59,448 bases of DNA from Corynebacterium kefirresidentii. Its GTDB lineage: Bacteria; Actinomycetota; Actinomycetes; Mycobacteriales; Mycobacteriaceae. Below are positions 42,714 to 52,052 of this stretch, in pieces; positions within the stretch are counted from its first letter, which is position 1; every line of letters starts with the position of its first letter. The translations under genes and the position numbers were made by a program. The notes under the pieces were generated by a model. The model saw nothing but the letters and a program-made list of their open reading frames with translations. It made no database searches and was not told where the DNA came from. The stretch covers positions 1-59,448 of the forward strand of contig NGUZ01000016.1 in NCBI GenBank assembly GCA_002154655.1, read 5' to 3'.

Positions 42714-43736
42714 TTAAAGCATAACCAGTAGGAGCGGGCCGAAGGTAAGGACGAGGCCGGTAAAGCCGGCCAGGAACATGGAGAAACCATCGCGCGCGGT
42801 GCGCAGCGCGTGGGTCACGCCGACCATAATCGCGGTGACGCACAGCGCTAGGACGGCCACGACCAGGCGTGGGAAATTATCCCACAAAATCTCAAAGCCC
42901 TTGAAGATGACAATCGCCAGCAGGATGCCCGCGACGATCATCAGCAGGATGGAAACTGGGTTGAGCTTCTCGTGCTCTTCTTCCACCCAATCCTCGTTGT
43001 CCTCGACCTTGGGTAGGTTGCCGGTTTCCTCTGCGCTCTTGGCGACGCCCGCCTTCTTCGACGCCGGCACCGCCGCCGCGGCCGCTCCAGCACCTGCTGC
43101 CGCAGCTCCCGCTCCGGCCGCCTTCGCGCGCTTGTCATCCTTAGGCTTTTCAGCAGCAGGCTTCGCAGTGCCCTGCTTTTCAGCGCGGGCCTTGTCCGCG
43201 TCTGGCTTCTTTGCCGCTGGCGTGTCCGCAGCAGGCTTTGCAGCAGTAGGTTTAGCCTCGCCCGCCTTATCCACCCGCTGGATTACCGCGGTGTCATCGG
43301 CTGAAGGCTGGTTCTTCTTCGCCGCGTCCGGTGCCGCGCCGGTAGCAGCAGCGGCCGGAGTAGCGGACGAAGCAGCTGCAGTCTTTGTGGTGGGCTTGGT
43401 AGTCTGCGCCGCCTTAGCTGCGGGCTGTGCCGCGCGCTTTGCCGCCGGCTTTGCGGCGGGCTTCTTCGCGGAATCGGCACCGGCCTGTTCGGCTGACTTG
43501 GGGGAACGGATGACGGGGGCGTCTTCGTCGATAGAGACGGAGGTGTGCTTGGCCTCGGCAGGAGAAGCCTTGACCTTCTTGAGGTTGCCGGTCAGCTCGG
43601 CAACGGAAATGCCGCCTTCATCCAGGCTGCGGCGGTGGCGGCGAGAACGGTTGTCTTTCTTGCTTTCCTTCTCGCCGCGGGCTTTGTTATTGCGAGCCAG
43701 CAGCTCTGCCACGGTCAACTTATTCTGGTCAGCCAT
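42714..43736 (-). CDS. Low-complexity protein with C-terminal membrane domain
   Basis: A 340-residue protein. The N-terminus has two similar short motifs (LTVAELLARN and ISVAELTGNL). A long Ala/Lys/Pro-rich stretch follows (residues 80-245), then three helices near 258-280, 287-305 and 315-338. It resembles Rv0497 by position. The repeated VAEL motifs may be binding sites for a partner. Function unknown. Confidence 0.75.
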   Translation of the reverse strand: MADQNKLTVAELLARNNKARGEKESKKDNRSRRHRRSLDEGGISVAELTGNLKKVKASPAEAKHTSVSIDEDAPVIRSPKSAEQAGADSAKKPAAKPAAKRAAQPAAKAAQTTKPTTKTAAASSATPAAAATGAAPDAAKKNQPSADDTAVIQRVDKAGEAKPTAAKPAADTPAAKKPDADKARAEKQGTAKPAAEKPKDDKRAKAAGAGAAAAGAGAAAAAVPASKKAGVAKSAEETGNLPKVEDNEDWVEEEHEKLNPVSILLMIVAGILLAIVIFKGFEILWDNFPRLVVAVLALCVTAIMVGVTHALRTARDGFSMFLAGFTGLVLTFGPLLLVML

Positions 43737-43745
43737 GTTCTCTTC

Positions 43746-44675
43746 CTATTCCAATCCCTTGTCGGTCCGGCGCAAAATGACGCCCTCACGCAGCGCCCAC
43801 GGGCAGATTTCCAGCTTCTCGATTTCCAAGGCTCGCATGGATGCCTCGGCCACCAGAGCGCCGGCAACGATTTGGTGCGATCGGTTAGAACTTACACCTT
43901 CTAGGTCCGCTCTGTCTGCCGCAGTCATGCGGGAGATGAAGGAAATCAACTGACGCAGACCCGGTGCAGTCAGCGTGCGCTTGACGTATGGGCCGGCAGA
44001 CGAGGGCGCAGAACCGGTAAGTCGTGCAAGCGTACGGAAGGTTTTAGAGGTGCCCACGGCGAGGCCGGCGGGACCCATAGCCTTCATCTGTGCGGCAACG
44101 TCCTCGAGCTCCGCATCAATAAAATCGCGCAGCGCACTTACCTTCTTCTTCTCTGGTGGGTCGGTATCGAACCAATTATGGGTCAACCGGCCGGCACCTA
44201 GGTCGAGGGAGAAGGCAAGGTCGGGGTGCTCATCAGTACCGGTGGAAAGCTCCAGCGAGCCGCCGCCGATATCCAGGTTGGTGATACGACCGGCGGACCA
44301 GCCATACCAGCGACGAGCGGAGAGGAAGGTCAGCTGGGCTTCTTCCACGCCGGAGAGGATTTGCAGGCGCACGCCGGTATGCTTTTCCACCTCATCGAGC
44401 ACCTCCTCCGAATTGGGCGCGGAGCGCACCGCCGAGGTAGCAAAGGCAATGAATTCAGCGCAGCCCAGCTTTTCACCCAGCTCGCTAGCTTCAGCTACGG
44501 CGCTGACCAGCTTCTTTACACCCTTTTCATGGATGTTGCCCTTCTTGTCCAGCTGTTCTACCAGCCGGAGCGGGGTCTTCCAATCACTCATCGGAGTCGG
44601 TCGTCCGCCCGTCGCGGCATCGACCGCAACAAGGTGGACAGTATTGCTTCCGACGTCTAATACACCTAATCGCAC
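43746..44675 (-). CDS. Ppx/GppA family exopolyphosphatase
   Basis: A 309-residue ASKHA-fold phosphatase. It begins [14 protein letters not shown] and has the phosphate-binding [10 protein letters not shown] near residue 138. It hydrolyses polyphosphate or pppGpp; it matches Rv0496 and the Ppx2 type of C. glutamicum. The next gene upstream is divergent. Confidence 0.88.
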   Translation of the reverse strand: MRLGVLDVGSNTVHLVAVDAATGGRPTPMSDWKTPLRLVEQLDKKGNIHEKGVKKLVSAVAEASELGEKLGCAEFIAFATSAVRSAPNSEEVLDEVEKHTGVRLQILSGVEEAQLTFLSARRWYGWSAGRITNLDIGGGSLELSTGTDEHPDLAFSLDLGAGRLTHNWFDTDPPEKKKVSALRDFIDAELEDVAAQMKAMGPAGLAVGTSKTFRTLARLTGSAPSSAGPYVKRTLTAPGLRQLISFISRMTAADRADLEGVSSNRSHQIVAGALVAEASMRALEIEKLEICPWALREGVILRRTDKGLE

Positions 44676-44708
44676 ACTAATAGCGTAGTAGGTCTACCGT
44701 GGTTAGGT

Positions 44709-45635
44709 GTGAATCGCCCAAAATCTGACACGGTATATCTAGGTTTTCCCGCGAGCTCGCCCGCGGCGGCGTCGATAAGAGCAGGCCGCGAAGAGGCCCC
44801 CGATTTCCCGCGGGAGTGGTTTGAATTTACCAATCCTAACGACCCGCACCACGTCTTTTCCATCGACCTGACATGGGTGGAATCGCACTACAGCTGCCAA
44901 TTTGGTACTTCGGCATGCCGGGGCATCGACAAGCGCCAGCCCGAAGTGGGCTGCTGCGTGCATGGCGCTTATATGGCCGATGAGGAAGACCGCGACCAGC
45001 TTTATGACGCCGTCGCGCGCATGCCCGCCGAATATTGGCAGCTGCGCCCAGCGGGGGTAGATGAATTCCTCGCGCAAGACGCTACGGATGAATTAGAGCC
45101 GTGGCTGGAATGGGACGAACTCGACGGCGAGGACGGGGAACCGGAGCCGGCCCTTAAGACGCCGATTGTGGATGGCGCGTGCATTTTTGCCAACCGCACC
45201 GGTTGGGCAACGGGCACGGGCTGCGCGCTGCACCAGTGGGCGGTGAATGCCGGCGAAGAACTCACGGTGGTCAAGCCGGAGGTGTGCTGGCAGCTGCCGC
45301 TGCGCCGGTACGAGGATTATGAAGAACGCCCGGATGGGCAGGAGATCCTACGCACCCAGATAGGCGAGTATGACCGTCGCGGCTGGGGCAATGGCGGCGA
45401 AGATTTTGATTGGTATTGCTCAGCCGATTCCGCCTGTCACGCCAACCCGCTGCCGATGTGGCAGTCGCACGAGGACGAGCTGGTAGCCCTGATGGGCCGC
45501 GAGTCTTATGAGATTCTGGCCGCGCACTGCAAGGCCCGAGCGGCAGCGACCGAACACGGCGTCCAGCTCACGCAGCACCCGGCCAGTGTGAAGGCCGGGA
45601 GCCTGCAGGCGGAAAGCCCGCAGGCGGAAGATTAG
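44709..45635 (+). CDS. Conserved cysteine-rich protein (Rv0495c-like)
   Basis: A 308-residue soluble protein with at least ten cysteines in patterns such as [24 protein letters not shown] and [10 protein letters not shown]. The spacing suggests a metal or Fe-S site, resembling DUF3109-type proteins. It matches Rv0495c by position. GTG start. It overlaps regX3 by 4 bp at the convergent end. The last 25 residues are a small repeat (LQAESPQAE). Confidence 0.75.
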   Translation: MNRPKSDTVYLGFPASSPAAASIRAGREEAPDFPREWFEFTNPNDPHHVFSIDLTWVESHYSCQFGTSACRGIDKRQPEVGCCVHGAYMADEEDRDQLYDAVARMPAEYWQLRPAGVDEFLAQDATDELEPWLEWDELDGEDGEPEPALKTPIVDGACIFANRTGWATGTGCALHQWAVNAGEELTVVKPEVCWQLPLRRYEDYEERPDGQEILRTQIGEYDRRGWGNGGEDFDWYCSADSACHANPLPMWQSHEDELVALMGRESYEILAAHCKARAAATEHGVQLTQHPASVKAGSLQAESPQAED

Positions 45636-46339
45636 AGCTCGAATTTATAGCCCAGACCGCGCACCGTGACCAAGTGCTTCGGGCGGGAGGGCTGTTCCTC
45701 GATCTTGGAGCGGAGGCGCTTGACGTGGACGTCGAGCGTCTTGGTATCGCCGACATAATCAGCGCCCCAAATGCGGTCAATGAGCTGACCGCGGGTGAGC
45801 ACGCGACCGGCGTTGCGCAATAGGTACTCCAGGAGGTCGAATTCCTTGAGGGGCATGGATACCGGCTCATCTGCGACGGTAACGGTGTGGCGCTCCACGT
45901 CCATCTTGACGCGGCCGCCTTCGAGGATCTGCTCGGCTACCTCTTCTTCGGCCTCGGTCTCGGCACCGGCTCCAGAATCATGGCCGCGGCGCAGTACCGC
46001 GCGGATGCGGGCGATAAGCTCGCGGGAAGAATAAGGCTTGGTGACGTAGTCATCGGCGCCCAGCTCGAGGCCGACGACCTTATCAATCTCGGAGTCGCGC
46101 GCGGTGACCATGATGACGGGCACGGACGAAGTAGTGCGCAGCTGTTTGCATACCTCGGTGCCGGACATGCCGGGTAGCATGAGGTCCAAAAGGACGATAT
46201 CGATGTCGTTTGCGGCAAACTTTTCCAGCGCGGTAGGGCCATCATGCGCGATGATGGGCTCAAAACCTTCCTTGCGGAGGAGGAATGCCAGCGGATCTGC
46301 CAGCGACTCTTCATCTTCAACGATGAGGATGGTGGTCAT
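45632..46339 (-). CDS. regX3: OmpR-family response regulator RegX3
   Basis: A 235-residue regulator. The receiver domain has its phosphorylated Asp at about residue 52 (VLLDLMLPG), and the winged-helix output domain is from about 135. It pairs with SenX3 encoded directly upstream, with 4 bp overlap. In mycobacteria the pair senses phosphate; in C. glutamicum this pair has been called CgtSR3. The signal here is unproven. Confidence 0.9.
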   Translation of the reverse strand: MTTILIVEDEESLADPLAFLLRKEGFEPIIAHDGPTALEKFAANDIDIVLLDLMLPGMSGTEVCKQLRTTSSVPVIMVTARDSEIDKVVGLELGADDYVTKPYSSRELIARIRAVLRRGHDSGAGAETEAEEEVAEQILEGGRVKMDVERHTVTVADEPVSMPLKEFDLLEYLLRNAGRVLTRGQLIDRIWGADYVGDTKTLDVHVKRLRSKIEEQPSRPKHLVTVRGLGYKFEL

Positions 46340-47598
46340 TGTGCTTTATCCTTTCGACGTGCTGCAACGCGTGCCACTGCACGCGGGAGCCCAGGCGCCG
46401 CCGCGTCGACGGCATCCCTTTTCTCATTATCCTTCATGCCAGCTTCCTGCGCTGGCTTTTCTTCCCTATAGATGGGCAATTCAATGGTGAATGTAGAACC
46501 CGTACCCGGCCGGGACCATAGTTTGATATTGCCACCATGGTTGGCCACCACGTGTTTAACAATTGCTAATCCTAGGCCAGTGCCTCCGGTCTGCCGCGAC
46601 CGGGCTTGGTCTACACGGAAGAAGCGTTCAAAAACACGTTTCTGGTCATCCGGTGCAATGCCGATGCCACGGTCCGTGACGCGGATGAGTACGACCCCAC
46701 CATCCACCACCTTTTGGGAGACGGACACCGGCATTTTCTCCGGCGAGTAGTTAATCGCATTGGAGACTAGGTTGGATAGTGCTGTTACCAGCAAGGATCG
46801 ATCGCCTTTAACCTGCACGCCGACAGAGGCGCCGCGGTTGAGCTCGATGGAACGGGCTTCGGCAGCAAGGTGGTTGCGCGAGAGGGCTTCATCGATGAGA
46901 TCATCTACGGCTAGGGGTTCCATCTCCGGCAGGGCCTCGGCTCCCTGCAGCTTGGACAGGGAGATAAGTTCGCTGACCATATCGGCCATGCGGTTGGCTT
47001 CCTTATAGACCTTATTGCCAAAGTACTCCACGGTCTCTTGGTCGCCGGGGTCTTGTAGCAGGGCCTCCGCCAGCAGGGCAATGCCGCCGACGGGCGTCTT
47101 GAGCTCGTGGGAGACGTTCGCCACGAAGTCACGGCGGGCGGACTCCATGCGGACATTTTCGCTTTCATCGGTGCCGTAGATAATGACAAAGCGGCCGTCA
47201 TTAAGAGTCAGTGGCTTAATCACCGCCCTGACCTGTGTCACGCGGTGTCCTGTGCGCCGCTTGGGAATAGCTATGTCGACGGTGCGGGTCTCCTTGTCTT
47301 CGAAGACCTCCTGCGCGGTCTCCCATACCTCCGGGTTAACGGCCCGGTCATGGACCAAGGACATCTCGTGCGCGGCCGGATTAGACATGACGATTTCTTG
47401 GCTGCGGTCTAGCACCGTCAGCGCCGTCGGCGAGCCTTGCACGGCCAAGTGCAGCACCTGGCTAACCGTCGTGACCTGATTGGCCCCGGCATCGGTCGCT
47501 TGACGGTAGCGAGCAATGCGCCCGCGCACCCAGGAAATCACCGGCAGCGCCAACCCGCAGGCCACCACGCCGGCGGCAAAGGAAAGAATCAGTTCCAC
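46336..47598 (-). CDS. senX3: Sensor histidine kinase SenX3
   Basis: A 420-residue kinase. It has one N-terminal helix (residues 2-22), a PAS-like region (about 50-150), the phospho-acceptor SHELKTP near residue 162, and N, G1 and G2 boxes (NAINYSPEK, VTDRGIGIAP, GGTGLGLAI). The start is GTG 47598, 6 nt after TAGGCT, which fits a leaderless message. Confidence 0.9.
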   Translation of the reverse strand: MELILSFAAGVVACGLALPVISWVRGRIARYRQATDAGANQVTTVSQVLHLAVQGSPTALTVLDRSQEIVMSNPAAHEMSLVHDRAVNPEVWETAQEVFEDKETRTVDIAIPKRRTGHRVTQVRAVIKPLTLNDGRFVIIYGTDESENVRMESARRDFVANVSHELKTPVGGIALLAEALLQDPGDQETVEYFGNKVYKEANRMADMVSELISLSKLQGAEALPEMEPLAVDDLIDEALSRNHLAAEARSIELNRGASVGVQVKGDRSLLVTALSNLVSNAINYSPEKMPVSVSQKVVDGGVVLIRVTDRGIGIAPDDQKRVFERFFRVDQARSRQTGGTGLGLAIVKHVVANHGGNIKLWSRPGTGSTFTIELPIYREEKPAQEAGMKDNEKRDAVDAAAPGLPRAVARVAARRKDKAQ

Positions 47599-47618
47599 GT
47601 GTCTAGCCTATCCATCAC

Positions 47619-47650
47619 AAAGTCCCCAGGGAATACTCCCCGGGGACTTT
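47619..47650 (-). terminator. Terminator between gpmA and senX3
   Basis: AAAGTCCCC and GGGGACTTT form a 9-bp stem 12 nt after the gpmA stop. The minus strand continues TTTGTG, a short T tract. Confidence 0.65.
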
Positions 47651-47661
47651 AGCGCAGTTAC

Positions 47662-48408
47662 TTACTTACCGCCCTGCGCAGCAACGGCGGCGGCACCGGC
47701 AGCAGCAGCTTCCGGATCCAGGTAGGTACCGCCTGGGTTTACTACCGAGCCATCCTCGGTAATCTCATAAACCAGCGGGATGCCGGTGGGGATATTCAAT
47801 CCGGCAATATCATCATCAGAGATATTGTCCAGGTGCTTGACCAGTGCGCGCAGGGAGTTGCCATGAGCGGCGATGAGCACGGTCTCGCCCTTCTTGGCGC
47901 GTGGGAGGATTTCCTCTTCAAAGTACGGCACAAAGCGGGCGACAACATCCTTGAGGCACTCGGTCTGCGGGACCTTATCTAGGTCTGCGTAGCGCGGGTC
48001 ATTGGCCTGGGAGTATTCGGAGTCATCGGCCAGCTCTGGCGGGCGCGTGTCATAGGAGCGGCGCCATGCCATGAACTTTTCCTCGCCGTACTCTTCCTTG
48101 GTCTCAGCCTTGTTCAGGCCTTGCAACGCGCCGTAGTGGCGCTCATTGAGGCGCCAATCGCGCACTACTGGGATCCAGTGACGGTCGGCGGCATTGAGCG
48201 CGATATTTGCGGTGCGGATAGCGCGGCGCAGAAGAGAGGTATAAAGGACGTCCGGCAGAATGCCTTCCTGCGCGAGCAGCTCGCCGCCGCGCTTGGCTTC
48301 CGCCTCACCCTTTTCGGTCAGGTCTACATCGACCCAGCCAGTGAACTGGTTGGACTCGTTCCACTTGGATTGGCCATGGCGAAGGAGAATTAGCTTTCCG
48401 TTAGTCAT
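47662..48408 (-). CDS. gpmA: 2,3-Bisphosphoglycerate-dependent phosphoglycerate mutase
   Basis: A 248-residue glycolytic mutase. It begins with [12 protein letters not shown], and the second histidine is in [15 protein letters not shown] 48408 (MTNGKLILL) with GGAAAC upstream is the start; the frame continues open to 49032, but that stretch is a shadow of mshA. Confidence 0.94.
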   Translation of the reverse strand: MTNGKLILLRHGQSKWNESNQFTGWVDVDLTEKGEAEAKRGGELLAQEGILPDVLYTSLLRRAIRTANIALNAADRHWIPVVRDWRLNERHYGALQGLNKAETKEEYGEEKFMAWRRSYDTRPPELADDSEYSQANDPRYADLDKVPQTECLKDVVARFVPYFEEEILPRAKKGETVLIAAHGNSLRALVKHLDNISDDDIAGLNIPTGIPLVYEITEDGSVVNPGGTYLDPEAAAAGAAAVAAQGGK

Positions 48409-48448
48409 GTTTCCAGCATGCCACGAAATGACTCCCGGCGTAGGAGGT

Positions 48449-49714
48449 TTAATCACCACTTGCCCGCCGTTGATGGCAGTCTGGAACCTCGATATGGCTG
48501 GCCTCGTCATAGATTTCTGCGAGCGCGGCGGCGGAGCTGGCCCAGCTAAAACGCGCGGCGTGGGCGACGGCGGCTTCGCCCATGGCGATGCGCATGGGAT
48601 CGTCGTCAAGCAGGCGGGCCAAGGCATCAGCCCAATCCACCGGATCGTGCGAGTGCACCAGCAAGCCAGTCTCCCCGTCGGCCACGGCAATGGGCAGCCC
48701 GCCGACGGCGGCAGCAACCACCGGCGTGCCAGAGGCTTGGGCCTCCAGAGACACCAGGCCGAAGGACTCGTTATAGCTGGGCACCGCCACAATATCGGCC
48801 GCGCGGTAGACCCCCACCAGCTCCTCCGGCGGGCGGGCGCCCAAAAAGCGCACACGCTTATCGACGCCCAATTCCCGCGCCAACTCCCTATATGCCTCCG
48901 GCGCTGTATTGGCCCCCGACGGGCCGCCGCAGATAAGCACCCGCAGGTTGCGGGTCGGCTCGCGGCGGAAGAGCTCGGCCGTGGCGCGGATGAGGACCTC
49001 CGGGCCTTTGAATTTTTGTAAGCGGCCAACAAAGGCCACCACCTTGGTGTGCAGCGGAATGCCCAACTCGCGGCGGGAGCGCTCGGTATTGCGGTCCGTG
49101 CCAGGGGTAAAAAGCTCTACGTCGGCGCCGGGCGAGACCACGCGGATGATGTCTCGCTCGGCATCATAGTGTTCGGCCAAGTCGCGGGCTTCTTGCTCGG
49201 TATTGACCACCAGCAAGTCCGCGTTATCCACCAATTGCTGTTCGCAGATGCGGCGGGCTTCGGATTCCAAGGTGTCATCCGCCGTCCGCGAGGCGTTTTT
49301 CACCGCGGCTAGGGTATGCGCTGTGTGAATGAGCGGGATACCCCAGAGATCCCGTAGCAGCCAGCCCACCTGGCCGGAGAGCCAATAGTGGGAGTGAATA
49401 AGGTCATATTTTTTACCCTGCCATTTGGCAAATTGCACCATGCCGCCGGCGAAGGCGGCCAGCTGGGTAGGGAGATCCTCTTTGTCTAGCCCCTCGTACG
49501 GGCCCGCGACGATATTGATAACGCGCAGGCTAGGCTCCACCGCAATGATTTCGCCTTGGCTGGGCCGGGTGGCGCGGGTATAGACGTCTACCTCGATTCC
49601 CCGGCGGGCCAATTGGCGGGCAATATTGAGGACGTAGACGTTCATTCCACCCGCATCCCCTGAGCCAGGCTGCTCGATAGGGGATGTATGCATAGAGATC
49701 ATGGCGATGCGCAT
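48449..49714 (-). CDS. mshA: D-inositol-3-phosphate glycosyltransferase MshA
   Basis: A 421-residue GT4 enzyme that starts mycothiol synthesis by transferring GlcNAc to inositol 3-phosphate. The N-terminal motif [12 protein letters not shown] and the C-terminal [16 protein letters not shown] are diagnostic. A TAGAAT box (49723-49728) lies 8 nt before the ATG. It is divergent from the first acyl-CoA ligase. Confidence 0.93.
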   Translation of the reverse strand: MRIAMISMHTSPIEQPGSGDAGGMNVYVLNIARQLARRGIEVDVYTRATRPSQGEIIAVEPSLRVINIVAGPYEGLDKEDLPTQLAAFAGGMVQFAKWQGKKYDLIHSHYWLSGQVGWLLRDLWGIPLIHTAHTLAAVKNASRTADDTLESEARRICEQQLVDNADLLVVNTEQEARDLAEHYDAERDIIRVVSPGADVELFTPGTDRNTERSRRELGIPLHTKVVAFVGRLQKFKGPEVLIRATAELFRREPTRNLRVLICGGPSGANTAPEAYRELARELGVDKRVRFLGARPPEELVGVYRAADIVAVPSYNESFGLVSLEAQASGTPVVAAAVGGLPIAVADGETGLLVHSHDPVDWADALARLLDDDPMRIAMGEAAVAHAARFSWASSAAALAEIYDEASHIEVPDCHQRRASGD

Positions 49715-49780
49715 GGCGCTCCATTCTAGCGGCGCTATACTGGCCCCTGCCAGAAACCTACGCTACCGAAAGGTCACGTT

Positions 49781-51496
49781 TTGTCCGCATACGAATCACA
49801 GGCTTGGCTCCAGTATTACCCGGAATGGACACCGCACCACCTTGAGTACGGCGATACCACGTTGCTGGATATCTACGACAACAATCTTGAGGTCAACGCC
49901 GATAAACCAGCCACCTACTTCTTCGGACGCACCCAAACGTATGCTGAGCTAGACCGCCAGGTTCGCGCAGCGGCCGCGGGCCTGAAGGCCTTCGGCGTGC
50001 GGCCAGGTGACCGCGTAGCGATCGTCGCGCCCAACTCGCCGCAGTACATCGCGGCGTTTTATGCCATTCTGAAGCTCGGTGCGCAGGTGGTACTGCATAA
50101 CCCGCTCTACACCGCCCATGAGTTGGAAGGACTCTTCCAAGATCACGGCGCGCGCATCGCCATCGCTTGGGACAAGGCCGCGCCCACGCTGGAGAAGCTG
50201 CGGGCAAACACCAACCTGGAAACGGTCGTGTCCATCAACATGATCAACGCCATGCCCACCCTGCAGCGCGCCGCTTTGCGCCTGCCTATTCCGCCGCTCA
50301 AGTCCAAGCGCGAGCAGCTATCTTCCCCGGCGCCAAATACCGTGCCGTGGGAAACTTTGGTGGGCAACGCAATCGGTGGCGACGGCAGCGATATCACCAC
50401 GCCGGAAGACGTGGACAAGGACACCATCGCGCTCATCATGTATACCTCTGGTACCACCGGCGCCCCGAAGGGCGCCATGCTCTCGCACGGGAACCTGTTT
50501 TCCAACCTCCTGCAGGGCAAGGCGTGGGTACCGGGCTTGGGCGATAAGCCCGAGCGCATGCTCGCCGCCCTCCCCTTCTTCCATGCTTATGGCCTGACCA
50601 TGAACGTGACCCTGGCGCAGTTTATCGGCGGCGAGCTGGTTATCCTGCCTAAGCCAGATATGTCGCTCATTATGCAGCTGATGAAAAAGCACACCCCAAC
50701 CTGGGTACCGGGCGTGCCGACGCTCTACGAGCGCATCGTGAAGGCCGCCGAGGATCAAGAAATCCCCATCAAGGGTGTGCGCGCGGCCTTCTCCGGCGCA
50801 TCTACCCTGCCTTCGGACACGGTCAACAAGTGGGAGAACTACACCGGCGGCCTCTTGGTGGAGGGCTACGGCCTCACCGAGTGCTCGCCGATTATTGTGG
50901 GCAATCCCATGAGCACCGACCGCCGCCCAGGCTACGTGGGCATTCCGTTCCCGGATACCCAGGTGCGCATTGCCAACCCGGATAACCTGGACGAGACCCA
51001 GCCGGACGGCGTCGAAGGCGAGGTGCTGGCCCGCGGTCCGCAGATCTTCAAGGGCTACCTCAACAACGAGGAGGCCACCGAGGCCGCCTTCCACGGCGAA
51101 TGGTTCCGCACCGGTGACATGGGCGTCATGGAAGAAGACGGCTTCATCCGCCTGGTCAGCCGCATCAAGGAAATCATCATCACCGGCGGCTTCAACGTGT
51201 ATCCGGGCGAGGTGGAAGAAATCCTGCGCGAGCACCCGAGTATCGATGACGTCGCCGTGGTCGGCCGCCCACGCGAAGACGGCTCCGAGGACGTCGTGGC
51301 CTGCCTCGACCTCGCCGATGGCGCCGCCCTGGACCCGGAGGGGCTCAAGGACTACTGCCGCGAGCGCCTGACCCGCTACAAGGTCCCGCGCACCTTCTAC
51401 CACTTTGAGGAGCTGGCCAAGGACCAGATGGGCAAGATCCGCCGCCGCGAGGTCCAGGCAGACCTCATCCGCCGCCTCGAGGCCGAGCAGAATTAA
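49781..51496 (+). CDS. Long-chain acyl-CoA ligase, copy 1
   Basis: A 571-residue adenylate-forming ligase (FadD type). The P-loop YTSGTTGAPKG is at about 220-230, then EGYGLTECSP and the hinge VSRIKEIIITGGFNVYPGE. It activates fatty acids as CoA or acyl-AMP. The TTG start follows GAAAGG; the promoter has TATACT at 49736-49741. It shares near-identical ends with copy 2. Confidence 0.87.
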   Translation: MSAYESQAWLQYYPEWTPHHLEYGDTTLLDIYDNNLEVNADKPATYFFGRTQTYAELDRQVRAAAAGLKAFGVRPGDRVAIVAPNSPQYIAAFYAILKLGAQVVLHNPLYTAHELEGLFQDHGARIAIAWDKAAPTLEKLRANTNLETVVSINMINAMPTLQRAALRLPIPPLKSKREQLSSPAPNTVPWETLVGNAIGGDGSDITTPEDVDKDTIALIMYTSGTTGAPKGAMLSHGNLFSNLLQGKAWVPGLGDKPERMLAALPFFHAYGLTMNVTLAQFIGGELVILPKPDMSLIMQLMKKHTPTWVPGVPTLYERIVKAAEDQEIPIKGVRAAFSGASTLPSDTVNKWENYTGGLLVEGYGLTECSPIIVGNPMSTDRRPGYVGIPFPDTQVRIANPDNLDETQPDGVEGEVLARGPQIFKGYLNNEEATEAAFHGEWFRTGDMGVMEEDGFIRLVSRIKEIIITGGFNVYPGEVEEILREHPSIDDVAVVGRPREDGSEDVVACLDLADGAALDPEGLKDYCRERLTRYKVPRTFYHFEELAKDQMGKIRRREVQADLIRRLEAEQN

Positions 51497-51497
51497 C

Positions 51498-51983
51498 TTG
51501 TTCCGCCTAATCGATAGCCCCCTCGGACCCCTGCGTTTGCAGGCGAGCCCGCGGGGGGTTTCCCGCGTCGAATTCACCGCGGCCAGCACCCTGCAGGAAG
51601 CGGTGGGCAGTGTAGAGGAAGGGGGCATCGAAAAGCGCAGCGCGGACGTGCTCGACGCCGCCCAGGCACAGCTCGCGGAGTATTTCGCCGGCCAGCGCCG
51701 CGCCTTCGAGCTGCCCCTCGACCCGCCTGCGACGACCGACTTTCGCGCCGCAGTGCATGCGCAACTGGCCGAGATTGGCTATGGGGAGACGGTCACCTAC
51801 CGCGACGTCGCCAAGCTGCTGGGCCGGCCCGGCGCGACGCGGGCCGTGGGCAGTGCGTGCGGTGCCAATCCCCTGCTCATCGTGCGGCCATGCCACCGGG
51901 TGCTGCGCAGCGACGGCGGGCTCGGCGGCTATGCGGGCGGTCTGGAAGCCAAACGTTTTTTGCTGACACTGGAAGAAAACTAG
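51498..51983 (+). CDS. ogt: Methylated-DNA--protein-cysteine methyltransferase
   Basis: A 161-residue repair protein that removes alkyl groups from O6-guanine. The acceptor cysteine is in RPCHRV near residue 131, with GYGETVTYRDVA before it. The TTG start is one base after the ligase stop, so translation is probably coupled. No Ada-type N-terminal domain is present. Confidence 0.9.
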   Translation: MFRLIDSPLGPLRLQASPRGVSRVEFTAASTLQEAVGSVEEGGIEKRSADVLDAAQAQLAEYFAGQRRAFELPLDPPATTDFRAAVHAQLAEIGYGETVTYRDVAKLLGRPGATRAVGSACGANPLLIVRPCHRVLRSDGGLGGYAGGLEAKRFLLTLEEN

Positions 51984-52052
51984 AGGGCTTCTTCACGTTT
52001 TCTCTATACTGATTTTTTAAAACTAATTATTTACCCAAACGAAAGGTTTTGC

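Noticed and set aside
48409..49032. An N-terminal extension of gpmA by about 208 residues
   Set aside because: The extension is Arg/Pro-rich nonsense overlapping mshA; the mutase starts normally at 48408 with a binding site.
50318..51628. A 436-residue open frame antisense to acyl-CoA ligase copy 1
   Set aside because: Shadow of a gene with all ligase motifs; no domain or start signal of its own.
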